Positions 53,298 to 62,471 of a stretch of DNA of 64,000 nucleotides are shown one piece after another. Position numbers and translations under genes: made by a program. The notes under the pieces are model-generated. The model was not told the origin of the DNA, did no database searches, and was given only the letters and a program-made list of their open reading frames with translations. This stretch comes from Novosphingobium sp. 18050 (lineage in GTDB: Bacteria; Pseudomonadota; Alphaproteobacteria; Sphingomonadales; Sphingomonadaceae), in NCBI RefSeq assembly GCF_902706195.1, contig NZ_CACSJO010000014.1, positions 1 through 64,000 of the forward strand, written 5' to 3'. Position 1 is the stretch's first letter. Each line of letters begins with the position of its first letter.

Positions 53298-54625
53298 CGG
53301 CCACCTGCCTCATTGTTGGAGGTGGGGGCCACCGTCGGCAACCCGGCGCCGACCAAAGTCTGGATTGCGATCTGGCGATCGAGCAGTGCAAGCTCCAGTG
53401 TCATGATTTCCTGTTCCCGGGCGAAGCGGTTCGAGACGAGGTCGACATAGCCGCGTTCGTCAAGGCTGGAGGCGCCGAACGCGGCCTGCGCACGTTCGGC
53501 GGCGAGGCGTGCGGCCGGCAGGTCCCGGCGGGCAATGGCTAGCTGCGTGGACAACTGCTCGTACTCGCGCAGCAGCGCGCCCACGGTGCCCACGGCGGCG
53601 GCAAGCCGCGCGTCGTACTCGGCGTGGAGCTGCTGCCGTGTGGCGCGGGCGATCGCGATGGCGCCCTGACCCCGGTCGAAGACCGGCAGGCCGATCTGGA
53701 TGCCAGGCCCGCCGTTGATAACCCTGGAGTTGTCGCTGGAGACGCTGCCACCGAGGATGAGGTCCGGGAACTGCGACTGGATCGCCTGGCGGACCTGTTC
53801 GTCCGCTGCCGCATAGCCCATGCGCAGCGCCGCGAGGTCCGGTCGGCGATCCGGCAGCGTCGCGATCTGGCCGCGCACTTCTTCTGGATCGAAGGGGGGC
53901 AGGTCCGGCTGCGCGGCCAGGGGAACGACCACGTCGGGCGTGAGGCCAAGCAGGGCGCCGAGCTGGTGCATCAGCGCAAGTTGCTGCTGGTCGAGGGTAT
54001 CCAGCGCGGTGCGTGAAGCCTGCAGGGCGACGCGGTCTGGAGCCACCGCGACCAGCGTGACCGTGCGCGCTGCCAGTGCCTTTTCCAGCTTGGCATTGCG
54101 TTCGGCCAGGAGTTGGTAGGCGGCGAGATAGCTCTGCCGGCTGCGTGCGCCGACGATGAGGTCAGTGGCGATCTGGCGCGCCTGTCCCGCGACCTGCCAT
54201 TCCTGCCAGACCACGTCCGCATCGACCTGCCGCTCGCCGTCAAGCGCGGCGCGCCGGCGCGACTTGTAGGTGAGGATGCTCTTGATGTCTTGCGCGATAC
54301 CGAGGTTCCACGCCGGCACGGTGCCGGAGCCCGAGAGCAGCGGCAGTAGGGCGCCGCTCAGCGAAGGATTGGCAAGCAGGCCCGCCCGCGTCGTCTGGCC
54401 GGCGGCGATGTCGCGTTGGAGTCGTACCGCTTTCAGGCCGGGGTTATTTGCCAGCGCCAGCGTCACCACTTGCCCGACGGTGAGTGGATGTTGTTGCTCC
54501 GGGGCGTTCAGGGACGGCGCGAGGGGCGCCGTGGTAGAAAGCGGCAACGGCGTGTACGCCGCGCAACCCGAAAGGACGGCGGCGAGGATCATCACGGCGG
54601 AGTGCTTGAATCGGGTGCGGGCCAT
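53294..54625 (-). CDS. TolC-family outer membrane efflux protein (lipoprotein)
   Basis: About 443 residues. The signal ends in a lipobox (AVLSGCAAYT). Two outer membrane factor repeats follow, with long helices (VTLALANNPGLKAVRLQRDI, LAAYQLLAERNAKLEKALAA, LPAARLAAERAQAAFGASSL). It forms the outer membrane exit duct. The ATG at MARTRFKHS is preferred over a start 13 codons upstream. It is the first gene of the operon, divergent from the two-component system across about 190 bp that should hold both promoters. Confidence 0.88.
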   Translation of the reverse strand: MARTRFKHSAVMILAAVLSGCAAYTPLPLSTTAPLAPSLNAPEQQHPLTVGQVVTLALANNPGLKAVRLQRDIAAGQTTRAGLLANPSLSGALLPLLSGSGTVPAWNLGIAQDIKSILTYKSRRRAALDGERQVDADVVWQEWQVAGQARQIATDLIVGARSRQSYLAAYQLLAERNAKLEKALAARTVTLVAVAPDRVALQASRTALDTLDQQQLALMHQLGALLGLTPDVVVPLAAQPDLPPFDPEEVRGQIATLPDRRPDLAALRMGYAAADEQVRQAIQSQFPDLILGGSVSSDNSRVINGGPGIQIGLPVFDRGQGAIAIARATRQQLHAEYDARLAAAVGTVGALLREYEQLSTQLAIARRDLPAARLAAERAQAAFGASSLDERGYVDLVSNRFAREQEIMTLELALLDRQIAIQTLVGAGLPTVAPTSNNEAGGR

Positions 54626-54817
54626 GCCGGTATGCTGTCTTCCGAAATGGTGGAACGGCTGCATCCACCCTGCTGGGCATCGATCAGTCCGGGGTGCTGC
54701 CTTCGATATCGTTCAGTCACAAGACTGTTAGGCCTGGTAACCTTGGGTGAAGATGATCCGGACATTGATTTTTGCCAACTTGCGAATGCGGCCGATGTGG
54801 GGGCAAAAGAGCAGCAG

Positions 54818-55492
54818 ATGAAAATCCTGCTACTCGAGGACGACGAGGCGACCAGAACCCATCTCGAACGCGTGCTGGGCGCTGCCGGGCATGTGGTGGA
54901 TACATGCGCCAGCGGGCAGGACGCTATCTTTCTGGGCTCGACCGGCGATCACGGTGTATTGATCCTCGACCGGATGGTGCCGGGGCTCGATGGCCTCGGC
55001 GCGCTCAGGGCCCTGCGCGCCATGGGCATTCGGACGCCGGCGCTGTTCCTGACGGCGCTGAACGGCGTCGAGGACCGCGTCGAGGGACTGGAAGCCGGAG
55101 GGGATGACTATCTCGCCAAGCCCTTCGCCGCGAGCGAGCTTCTGGCGCGGGTCAATGCGCTCGCCCGGCGGCCTCCGATTGTGGAGATGCGGACGGTGCT
55201 GTGCGTCGAAGACCTCGAACTCGACCGTATGAAGCGGACGGTAACGCGCGGCGGAGCGCGCATTGATCTACAGGCGCAGGAACTGAAACTGCTCGAATAT
55301 CTGATGCTCCACGCGGGTGAAGTGGTGACGCGTACCATGCTGCTGGAGAACGTATGGTCGTTCCACTTCGACCCCAAGACCAACGTGATCGAGAGCCACA
55401 TGAGCCGCCTGCGCGCAAAGGTCGATCGCGGGTTCGGGCGCGAGCTGATCCAGACCGTGCGCGGCGCGGGATATCGCATCGATGGCGGCTGA
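54818..55492 (+). CDS. OmpR/PhoB-type response regulator
   Basis: 224 residues. The receiver domain has the acidic pair in LLLEDDEAT, the phospho-acceptor Asp51 in LILDRMVPGLDG and Lys101 in YLAKPF. The winged-helix domain shows LQAQELKLLEYLMLHAGEVV, NVIESHMSRLRAKVDRGF and the final VRGAGYRIDG. It acts with the histidine kinase whose gene overlaps its end by 11 bp. The divergent position makes the TolC/adaptor/RND operon the expected target. Longer in-frame starts upstream run into the promoter region. Confidence 0.93.
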   Translation: MKILLLEDDEATRTHLERVLGAAGHVVDTCASGQDAIFLGSTGDHGVLILDRMVPGLDGLGALRALRAMGIRTPALFLTALNGVEDRVEGLEAGGDDYLAKPFAASELLARVNALARRPPIVEMRTVLCVEDLELDRMKRTVTRGGARIDLQAQELKLLEYLMLHAGEVVTRTMLLENVWSFHFDPKTNVIESHMSRLRAKVDRGFGRELIQTVRGAGYRIDGG

Positions 55493-56855
55493 CACCGCGA
55501 AGCCGGGGCCGATGCGCAGCGCGGCTTTCCGCTTTGCGCTCCTACTGGCCGCAGTCTTCGCCATCGGCGCGGCGGCGCTGCTGGTGGTCGTCCAGCAGCA
55601 GATCGGCCGTTATGCAACCGAGGCGACTAACGGTGGCCTCCGGGCCGAGATGACTGTCCTTGAGGGGGAATATGCCCAGCTTGGCCAGTCCGGCCTGCTC
55701 GATGCGATGGCGCGCCATGCGGGCGGACGGCCCGAGGCGCCCTACCGCTATCTCCTGCTTGACGCCGATGGCCGCCGACTATTCGGCGATCTGCCCGGCA
55801 CGGTGACCCTGAACGGGTGGAGTACTGTGGAGGTGACCGAGCGTGCGCCGGAAAACGGGCAGATCCGGCAGGAGAACATGACCACGCTGGGCGCCCGCCT
55901 GCCCAACGGGTTGGCGCTAGTCGTTGCCAGCGACAACTATGACGTCCAGATGCTGCGCCGAAGGCTTGGCCGCTTCACTTTGATGAGCGGCTTGGGCATT
56001 ACGCTTTTCGCGCTGCTGGGTGGATACCTGACCGGACGGTTGTTCCTGCGCCGACTGGCGCGGGTCAACCACGCTGTCGACCGCATCATCGACGGGGACC
56101 GGGGCGAACGCCTACCGATGATCGGTTTTGGACCGGAATTCGACGATCTCACGCATAATCTCAATCGTATGCTAGAGCGCAATGCCGCTGCGATGGAAGC
56201 TCTTCGGCAGGTCACGACCGATATCGCGCATGACTTGCGCACCCCGCTCAGCCGTCTGCACCAGCGCCTGGAACAGATGCAGGACAGTTCCGTGATCGAG
56301 CCGGCGATGGTCGAAGATGCGCTTGCGCAGACGGCAGGAATCTTCGCGACCTTCCAGGCATTGCTGCGCATCGGATCGCTGGAAGGCGGAGTAGGGCGCA
56401 AGTGGTTCACGCGTTTCGATCTCAGCGAGCTGATGGATCGCATCCATCAGGCCTACGCGCCAGTGGCCGAAGATAGCGGCCAACGGTATCTGGCGAACCA
56501 TGCCCAGGGCGTCATGGTAGAAGGCGATGCGGAACTGCTGGCGCAGCTTTTCACCAACCTCATCGAAAATGCGATTGTCCACACCCCGGTCGGATCGACG
56601 ATCACGTCCAGTCTTTCGATCGACGGCGGCGTACTTCTCGTTGAAGTGCGCGATACGGGGAACGGGATTCCGCTGGCCGAAAGGGCAAATGTGTTTCGGC
56701 GGTTTTACCGGCTGGACGCCAGTCGCAACACCGAGGGTTCCGGTTTGGGACTGGCCTTGGTGTCAGCAATAGCGACGCTGCATGGAGCGAAAATATCTAT
56801 AGTCGACTCGGATGTCGGTCTGGTTGTTCGGGCCACATTTCCGCTATCACGGTAA
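55482..56855 (+). CDS. Sensor histidine kinase
   Basis: 457 residues. Helix 1 (AFRFALLLAAVFAIGAAALL), a periplasmic loop of about 120 residues and helix 2 (LMSGLGITLFALLGGYLTG) lead to a HAMP segment. The HisKA motif TTDIAHDLRTPLSRL has the phospho-acceptor His250. The ATPase domain has NLIENAIVHTPVGS (N box), VRDTGNGIPLAER (G1) and GSGLGLALVSAIATLHGA (G2). It senses an envelope or chemical signal and drives the response regulator encoded just before it. Confidence 0.93.
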   Translation: MAADTAKPGPMRSAAFRFALLLAAVFAIGAAALLVVVQQQIGRYATEATNGGLRAEMTVLEGEYAQLGQSGLLDAMARHAGGRPEAPYRYLLLDADGRRLFGDLPGTVTLNGWSTVEVTERAPENGQIRQENMTTLGARLPNGLALVVASDNYDVQMLRRRLGRFTLMSGLGITLFALLGGYLTGRLFLRRLARVNHAVDRIIDGDRGERLPMIGFGPEFDDLTHNLNRMLERNAAAMEALRQVTTDIAHDLRTPLSRLHQRLEQMQDSSVIEPAMVEDALAQTAGIFATFQALLRIGSLEGGVGRKWFTRFDLSELMDRIHQAYAPVAEDSGQRYLANHAQGVMVEGDAELLAQLFTNLIENAIVHTPVGSTITSSLSIDGGVLLVEVRDTGNGIPLAERANVFRRFYRLDASRNTEGSGLGLALVSAIATLHGAKISIVDSDVGLVVRATFPLSR

Positions 56856-57388
56856 GCGTTACTGTGCGCTTGAAAGCACGCATAATAACGTATTCATAAA
56901 ATGCAGCTGATAATGACGGTGTTCGGGGGCGCCGCGGCATGAACCTCGCCTGAAGCTGAGCGCGCGCCCACGTTCAACGGGTGGTCTCGACCGGTGTGCG
57001 CTATCAGAGCCATGGAGGCGGCCCAATCCTGTGCACTCGGCTTGATCTCTGATAAAATTCACCACGGTAAATGTGCCATCAGCTTGCCGGCAGCAATCGG
57101 GGCGTTTTTCGATGATAACCTGACAATCGTTAGTCGAAGGGCTCAAGGTTAACGGCTGCCGTGTCTGATTGCTCACAGTCCGACATCGCGAATTCCAGCG
57201 AGAAATAGGCTTACACTGTGATTTCCCTTCAGAAGCAACGGAATCCCGTTTTGGCGCATGGCTAAAATGACAAGGTATTGTACTTAATAAATCTCTGGAT
57301 ATCATTAAGCATATCGAATCGGGGCGCTCGCAAAAAAACAAAAAAAGGTTTCGGCCGCGTTTGGCGGCCTGCAGAGCAAGGGGATCCT
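56856..57388. other. Intergenic stretch, no gene recognised
   Basis: The composition becomes AT-rich towards the right, with A-runs at 57333-57346, consistent with a promoter for the small LuxR-type gene. Open frames on the minus strand (up to 160 codons) lack any domain signature and are rejected. Confidence 0.4.
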
Positions 57389-57634
57389 ATGTTTGGTGTT
57401 TCTGAAAACCTTCGCCTTACGAGCCGTGAAACCGAAGTCGTCACGCTCGTCGCCCGCGGATTGTCGGCAAAGGAAGTGGCGATCACGCTGGCAATCGCGC
57501 CCTGCACGGTAGAGCGGCATGTGGAAAATGTCCGGCTCAAAACCCAAACCCGTAACCGGGTTCACATGATCGCTCACGTCCTTCAGCATGGCATGCTTTC
57601 GACCGAAATACCGATCATTGCGCACGTGGCCTGA
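57389..57634 (+). CDS. Solo LuxR-type HTH protein
   Basis: A small protein of 81 residues that is almost entirely a GerE/LuxR DNA-binding domain: LTSRETEVVTLVARGLSAKE, then VAITLAIAPCTVERHVENVR with the recognition helix. No receiver or autoinducer domain is attached. AGGGGAT lies a few bases before the ATG; a longer frame upstream runs through A-rich, non-coding-looking DNA. It may be a stand-alone regulator. Targets are unknown and both flanks are intergenic. Confidence 0.8.
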   Translation: MFGVSENLRLTSRETEVVTLVARGLSAKEVAITLAIAPCTVERHVENVRLKTQTRNRVHMIAHVLQHGMLSTEIPIIAHVA

Positions 57635-58488
57635 ATTTCAGGAAATCTGCGGACGTTTTGCGCACTACAACCTTAACGGACCGCTTGTCTTGTTTGCCAA
57701 TAATCAGTTCTAGCATACATTTACATCTCAGGTGCCGTTCCGGGCCAGAGAAAGGGCTGGCAGCCGCAAGTTTTAGATCACTGGATTCGGGCTGCCGATC
57801 GGCGCTGGCCCTTAGGCGGTCAGTCCCGGCGCTTCGATCACTCCGTGTACGAACATCGCACAGCTCCAGACCAGCGTATTTCGCCTTTAATTTATCGAAG
57901 TTTGCGGTGCTTCGTCCTTCCTCGCGATAAATTGCCGTCGCCTTGATCCGGGGCCCTGTCCCTTGATCATCCGATAGCCTGCGCCTTAGGCAAGCGGCGC
58001 ATCAGATCGTTGATTCTCGCGATTGAAACCAGCAGCCTCAGGCAATGGGTAGCGGCCAATAAATCCTGTCGCGCGGCCGCGAGGCTCGCGAATCGGTCGG
58101 TCGATATCGGTAATTTCCGAAGAATCGCTTCGAGTACGGGTCTCTCAGACCTGCTAATGCGGAATCAATGGCGCAACGCCGTCTTCGAAGGTGGAGGAGG
58201 ATCGTAACCCGTGCCGTGCTCCCGAAAGCCTTGTTATTCGCCGTTTTTCCTCCAATATGGCCGCTGGCGGGGCCGCATGGAGCATCGTTGCCATGCTCTT
58301 GTGAGCCTCCTGCCGACGTCGTACAGTCGGTCCCGAGCGATCTACTGTTGATCTTGACATCTTTTCAGGCATGGTCGTTTCGGCAAGAATGCGCCGGCTT
58401 TTCCAAGTCACCCTTTCTTGTGTCCGGCGTGCTGCGGCCAAGCGCACGGACTGCTTATACAGGCCGCAGCGAAGGTACGTTCTGAGTC
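57635..58488. other. Long intergenic stretch with decayed minus-strand frames
   Basis: No intact gene is seen. On the minus strand two open but start-less frames read like old protein: about 57979-58162 (VLEAILRKLPISTDRFASLA, LRLLVSIARINDLMRRLP) and about 57632-57990 (KATAIYREEGRSTANFDKLK). Both are broken by stops, and I cannot name either parent family. The right end precedes the cold-shock gene and should contain its promoter and leader. Confidence 0.4.
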
Positions 58489-59202
58489 ATGGGTTTTGAT
58501 AGAGGCAATCGCGGCAGGGGTCGCGACAAGTGGGATCGCTTTGGAGATGGCGATTCCAATTCGTTCGGCGGTGGACAGGACCGTTTCGGCGGCTCCGATA
58601 GGTTCGGCGGCGGCGGCGGCGGCGATCGTTTCGGCGGCGGCGGTGGCGGCTTCGGCGGCGGGCGTAGCGGCGGTGGTTTCGGTGGCGGTGCTCCCCGAGG
58701 CGGCGGTGCGCCGTCGACGGTGATCGGTCAGGGCCGCGGTGTCGTCAAGTTCTTCAACTCGGACAAGGGCTTCGGCTTCATTCAGCCCGAGAGCGGCAAC
58801 GAGGACATCTTCGTCCACATCAGCGCAGTACAGCGTGCGGGTCTCGATGGCCTGGCCGAAGGCCAGCAGCTTGAGTATCAGCTTGTCGACCGCGGTGGCA
58901 AGGTTTCGGCTTCCGATCTTTCGATCGTGGGCGACGTGATCGCTGTCACCAAGCGGGAAGCGCCCGCCCAGCAGCAGCGTGAGCTGACGGGTGAGAAGGC
59001 GACTGGCACAGTCAAGTTCTTCAATTCCATGAAGGGCTTCGGCTTCATCAACCGCGATGACGGCCAGCCTGATGCTTTCGTCCATATCAGCGCTGTCGAG
59101 CGCGCGGGCATTCAGGGCTTGAACGAAGGCGACCAGCTGGAGTTCGAGATCGAGGTTGATCGTCGCGGCAAGAGCTCTGCCGTCAACCTGGTTCTGCGCT
59201 AA
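58489..59202 (+). CDS. Double cold-shock-domain RNA-binding protein with Gly/Arg-rich N-terminus
   Basis: 237 residues. About 80 N-terminal residues are a low-complexity Gly/Phe/Arg/Asp region (repeats like DRFGGGG and GFGGGR). The first cold-shock domain follows (GVVKFFNSDKGFGFIQPE, DIFVHISAVQRAG), then a linker and a second domain (GTVKFFNSMKGFGFINRD, AFVHISAVERAG). Both RNP1 (KGFGFI) and RNP2 (FVHIS) motifs are intact. It binds single-stranded RNA or DNA, probably as an RNA chaperone. Two-domain Csp proteins are typical of alphaproteobacteria; the disordered RGG-like start is less usual. A strong terminator follows. Confidence 0.93.
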   Translation: MGFDRGNRGRGRDKWDRFGDGDSNSFGGGQDRFGGSDRFGGGGGGDRFGGGGGGFGGGRSGGGFGGGAPRGGGAPSTVIGQGRGVVKFFNSDKGFGFIQPESGNEDIFVHISAVQRAGLDGLAEGQQLEYQLVDRGGKVSASDLSIVGDVIAVTKREAPAQQQRELTGEKATGTVKFFNSMKGFGFINRDDGQPDAFVHISAVERAGIQGLNEGDQLEFEIEVDRRGKSSAVNLVLR

Positions 59203-59213
59203 GCTAAAAGCAG

Positions 59214-59243
59214 GTGGCCGAGCAACGTTGGTTGTTCGGCCAC
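59214..59243 (+). terminator. Intrinsic terminator after the cold-shock gene
   Basis: GTGGCCGA pairs with TCGGCCAC and CAAC with GTTG around a GTTG loop, giving an almost perfect 13-bp stem that starts 12 bases after the stop. The T-rich TTGTTG comes right after the stem. Confidence 0.75.
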
Positions 59244-59476
59244 TTGTTGCCGACAATGGGGTGCAAAAGGTCGACCCCCACCGCCTTCCAATTGCGTAAA
59301 AGCACACTGGCGCCGTCAAAAAATCTTTCTATCCCTTTTCAAATCTTGTTCCCCGGCGAATGGTGGGGCTGGCGATAATCGGACGGGAGTTCGGTTGGAA
59401 CCGCGCCCTTGCGGGCCAGGTTTCAGCATTGAGGTAAGGGTAGTGTTCCCTGCCCTGAAGTGCTATTGACGTATAC

Positions 59477-59902
59477 GTGAACCAAGCAATCCCATATCGC
59501 TTTTCCATCGGCATTGATCCCGCTGACATTGATTTCATGGGTCATGTCAACAACGCCAGTTACCTGAAGTGGGTGCAGGCGGCTGTGTCCGATCACTGGC
59601 GCGCTTTCGCGCCGGCGGAAGCGATAGCCCAGCACCTTTGGGTCGCACTCAAACACGAAATCACCTACCGAAAGCCCGCCTTTCTCGAGGATGAGGTGAT
59701 CGCCACAGTCCTGCTGGAAAAGGTGCAGGGAGCGCGCGCTTTTTATGAAACCGTGATCCGGCGCGGTGAGGAAGTGATTGCGGAAGTGAAGTCGAGCTGG
59801 TGTTGCCTGGATGCCGATACCATGCGGCCTGCCCGCATCGCTCGCGACGTGATGCAGAAATTTTTCGCGGCCGAAGAGAGCGAATCGGCCTCGCGGACAT
59901 AG
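59477..59902 (+). CDS. Acyl-CoA thioesterase, hotdog fold (YbgC/FadM type)
   Basis: 141 residues. The hotdog signature is at the N-terminus: DPADIDFMGHVNNASYLKWV, with the catalytic Asp-type residue and the HVNN motif. HEITYRKPAFLEDEVIATVL follows. It hydrolyses acyl- or aryl-CoA thioesters in the cytosol. The GTG is the only good start, and no clear Shine-Dalgarno sequence is seen. It is a single gene, convergent with the alpha/beta hydrolase gene that follows. Confidence 0.88.
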   Translation: MNQAIPYRFSIGIDPADIDFMGHVNNASYLKWVQAAVSDHWRAFAPAEAIAQHLWVALKHEITYRKPAFLEDEVIATVLLEKVQGARAFYETVIRRGEEVIAEVKSSWCCLDADTMRPARIARDVMQKFFAAEESESASRT

Positions 59903-60054
59903 GCATCAGCCCGGAGTGCCCGCGCCTGACGCTACCTTCGGCCACTAAACGATCTCGGTCGGCCGAGGGAGGATTGCCCGGTCCTGCCCCCCGGCGCTGA
60001 CAGCAGTGGCGGCGGCCGCGGGTGCGACGAGTGCCGAACGGATGAAGGCGTCGT

Positions 60055-60987
60055 TCACCGGGGCGCGTCCAAGAACCGGCGAACGGCCGCAATGGTGGGT
60101 TTGGGCTGTTCCTCCATAAGCCAGTGTCCGGCGTCCGGGATCGTCACTTCGGTAACGTCTGTGGCGGCGAAGCGCATGACTGTGGCCATCATCGGACCGA
60201 ACGACTTCTCTCCGCCGATTGCCAGGATGGGCATCGTCAGCTTGCCTGCCGCGACGAAGGCACGGTCGTCTATGGCGTCCTGATCGAAAGCGGCGAACTG
60301 CGCGAAGCCGGCATGCATCGCGCCTGGCTGCGCGTAGAGCGCGGCATAGTGCACGCGCGAGGCTTCGCTGAAGCGCTCGGGCCGGGCGGAGAACTCGTTC
60401 CAGAAGCGGTCGAGGTAAATGCGCTCGCGCCCGGCGACAAGTCGTTCCATGTCCGGTCCGCCAAAGCGGAAGTGCCACAGCAGCGGGTTCTTGAGGATTT
60501 CGTCCCAGGGGCCTACGCCCGGCAGCGGGGCGTCCATCAGCACGAAGCGCGTGACCCGGGCACGGTTCTGCGCCGCAAAGGCGTATCCGACCATGTTGCC
60601 GATGTCGTGGGTCACGAGATCGGTCTTCGCGACTTTCAGCGCATCGAGCAGGCCGGCGATGTCCTGCCCCTGCGTTTTCTTGTCGTAGCCGCCCGGGGGC
60701 TTGGCGGAAAGGCCCATGCCGCGCAGGTCGGGCACGATGACGAGGTGATCGCGGGCGAGGTCTGCCGCCAGCGGCGCCCACATGTCCCCGGTCTCGCCAT
60801 AGCCGTGGAGCAGGACGATGGCGGGGCCCCTGCCGCCGATGCGCGTATGAAGGACAGTGCCGTTGGTGGGCACCTCTTCAACGCGGAAAGCGGCGGGGAA
60901 GGGCTCTACCTGCGCGGCGGCAGGAGAGGTCATGGTCGTGGCGGCGGCGGACAAGGCGAGTGCCGCTGCGAGAATCCGGGTGAACAT
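60055..60987 (-). CDS. Exported alpha/beta hydrolase (epoxide hydrolase-like)
   Basis: 310 residues. A signal peptide (LAAALALSAAATTMTSPAAA) is followed by the alpha/beta-hydrolase core: the oxyanion motif LLHGYGETGDMW, PDLRGMGLSA, and a nucleophile elbow THDIGNMVGYAFA in which Asp replaces Ser. The final His is in PDAGHWLMEE. The Asp nucleophile points to epoxide hydrolases or haloalkane/haloacetate dehalogenases. Periplasmic location is inferred from the signal. It stands alone. Confidence 0.88.
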   Translation of the reverse strand: MFTRILAAALALSAAATTMTSPAAAQVEPFPAAFRVEEVPTNGTVLHTRIGGRGPAIVLLHGYGETGDMWAPLAADLARDHLVIVPDLRGMGLSAKPPGGYDKKTQGQDIAGLLDALKVAKTDLVTHDIGNMVGYAFAAQNRARVTRFVLMDAPLPGVGPWDEILKNPLLWHFRFGGPDMERLVAGRERIYLDRFWNEFSARPERFSEASRVHYAALYAQPGAMHAGFAQFAAFDQDAIDDRAFVAAGKLTMPILAIGGEKSFGPMMATVMRFAATDVTEVTIPDAGHWLMEEQPKPTIAAVRRFLDAPR

Positions 60988-61245
60988 CTGTTGCCTCCTT
61001 CATTCCGCGTGGCGCGGGCTGTCGAGGACATGATGATTTCAGGTCATCGTGCGCACTAGCCGGCAAATTCCGGAACGGGCTTTCGGGAACGCCGAACGAT
61101 GATGAAGTTGGAAGGGGTGGGCGCGGAAGCGGAAGGCGCGGAACTTTACATTGCCTGTTCGCCCAACTGCAGTGCCTCGGCTAAGGCCGGGGGCCGCAAA
61201 TGACTTTCAGCCCGCATGTGGCGGGCCAGCCTTCTCCGGGCCTCG

Positions 61246-61917
61246 TCAATCGGCGGGAATGACCTGCGGTTGGGCCATTCCCTGCGTGGTCAAGACATCG
61301 AACAATTGGTCCACGGCCAGCGAGAGCCGTTCGTCCAGCAGGGCGAGCAGTTCCGTCCAGCCGGATAGTCCGTCCAGTTCGCCGGGACCGTCGGAAATCC
61401 CGCGCAGGCCGATCATGGGCACTGCAAATCGCTGGCATGCGCGCAGCACGGCGTAAGTTTCCATTTCAACCACGTCAGCGTCGATATCCGCGTAGCCGTC
61501 GCCGCCGACGATATCCCCGCCGGTCGACAGCGATGCGCGGGGCAGGTCGGGCAGGAACGTCGGCAATGGCATGATGGCAGGATGGTCGGCGAAGGGCGTA
61601 ACACCCTTGGCGAAGCCGAGGCGCGAAGCGTCCATGTCGCGCCACGACACGCTTTCCACCTGATATACGCCGCCGAGCTGGCACCGCCGCGATCCTGCCG
61701 AGCCGAGCGAAACCACCAGATCGGGCAGTTCTTCCGCAGCAAGCAGTTCCTGAAGGCAGGTGGCGGTGCCGACCGCCGCCTCGACGGGGCCGACACCCGT
61801 TATCAACGGTATCATGCGCGCCTGAAGGTGCGGGCCATACTCATGATCGGTCGCCATGACGAACAGCACTCGCATGCCTGCTATCGAGGTTGGCTTCACA
61901 ACTTGCTGCGGCATCAT
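61246..61917 (-). CDS. 5'-methylthioadenosine/SAH nucleosidase-like protein
   Basis: About 223 residues. The phosphorylase/nucleosidase fold is shown by ITGVGPVEAAVGTATCLQEL, LVVSLGSAGSRRC and the active-site segments DADVVEMETYAVLRACQRF and IGLRGISDGPGE, with the substrate-binding Glu and the catalytic Asp. It would cleave the N-glycosidic bond of MTA or SAH in the methionine salvage and methyl cycle. AAGGA lies before the chosen start; the next Met (61875) is an alternative, and longer frames upstream are Arg-rich and unlikely. Confidence 0.82.
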   Translation of the reverse strand: MMPQQVVKPTSIAGMRVLFVMATDHEYGPHLQARMIPLITGVGPVEAAVGTATCLQELLAAEELPDLVVSLGSAGSRRCQLGGVYQVESVSWRDMDASRLGFAKGVTPFADHPAIMPLPTFLPDLPRASLSTGGDIVGGDGYADIDADVVEMETYAVLRACQRFAVPMIGLRGISDGPGELDGLSGWTELLALLDERLSLAVDQLFDVLTTQGMAQPQVIPAD

Positions 61918-62066
61918 TCTGGTCCTTGCGGGCTTTGAGCATGTGAAGGACGGCGCGTCCGGCAGGCGCTTTCGCAAACGTGGCCGTTTCAGGCAACTCG
62001 GAACGGCGTTGTACGGGCCTTCAATGACGGCTTGATTTCCCGTCCGTCCAGGTGGCAGGTTGGGGG

Positions 62067-62465
62067 ATGCATGCACACTCAAGGGCGATGATCGCCGCCG
62101 CCGCCTTTGCCATTCTCACCAGCAAGAAAGTCGCAGGTATCTACGACCATTCCGCAAAGCGAAATCTGCAGATTGCCGCGGAATTCCGAGACGGGCGGCT
62201 GCAAGGCTTCGACGGCGATCGGGCAGTGAAGTTCGGCGGGACGCTACCGGAGCTTTTCGACGCCGGCGACGGGACTTTTGTGTCCATCGAGATCGCGGGC
62301 ACACAGGTGAAGGGATATGACAGAGGTTCGTCGACCTTCTTTACGGCTGAGGTCAACGACGATCTCGTGCAGGTCTATGAGCATGGGCAAGGCGCGTGGT
62401 TCGCCTACGATGTGCAGGATCCCCAATCGGTGAGCGACTATCATCGGACCGACAGGCCTGCCTAG
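62067..62465 (+). CDS. Small protein of unknown function
   Basis: About 132 residues. After a short hydrophobic Ala-rich start (MIAAAAFAILTSKK), the rest is a run of beta-like strands with repeated Gly-Tyr/Phe-Asp turns: AGIYDHSAKRNLQIAAEFRD, QGFDGDRAVKFGG, KGYDRGSSTFFTAEV, QVYEHGQGAWFAYDV. The regular spacing suggests an internally repeated beta fold. I do not recognise the family. GTG 62052 or ATG 62088 could also be the start. It is followed by a perfect long-range inverted repeat. Confidence 0.65.
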   Translation: MHAHSRAMIAAAAFAILTSKKVAGIYDHSAKRNLQIAAEFRDGRLQGFDGDRAVKFGGTLPELFDAGDGTFVSIEIAGTQVKGYDRGSSTFFTAEVNDDLVQVYEHGQGAWFAYDVQDPQSVSDYHRTDRPA

Positions 62466-62471
62466 GGCAAA

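Noticed and set aside
59260..59345. Sequence resembling an IS21-type end (GGTCGACCCCCAC)
   Set aside because: Too short and without a partner end or transposase; resemblance alone does not support a call.
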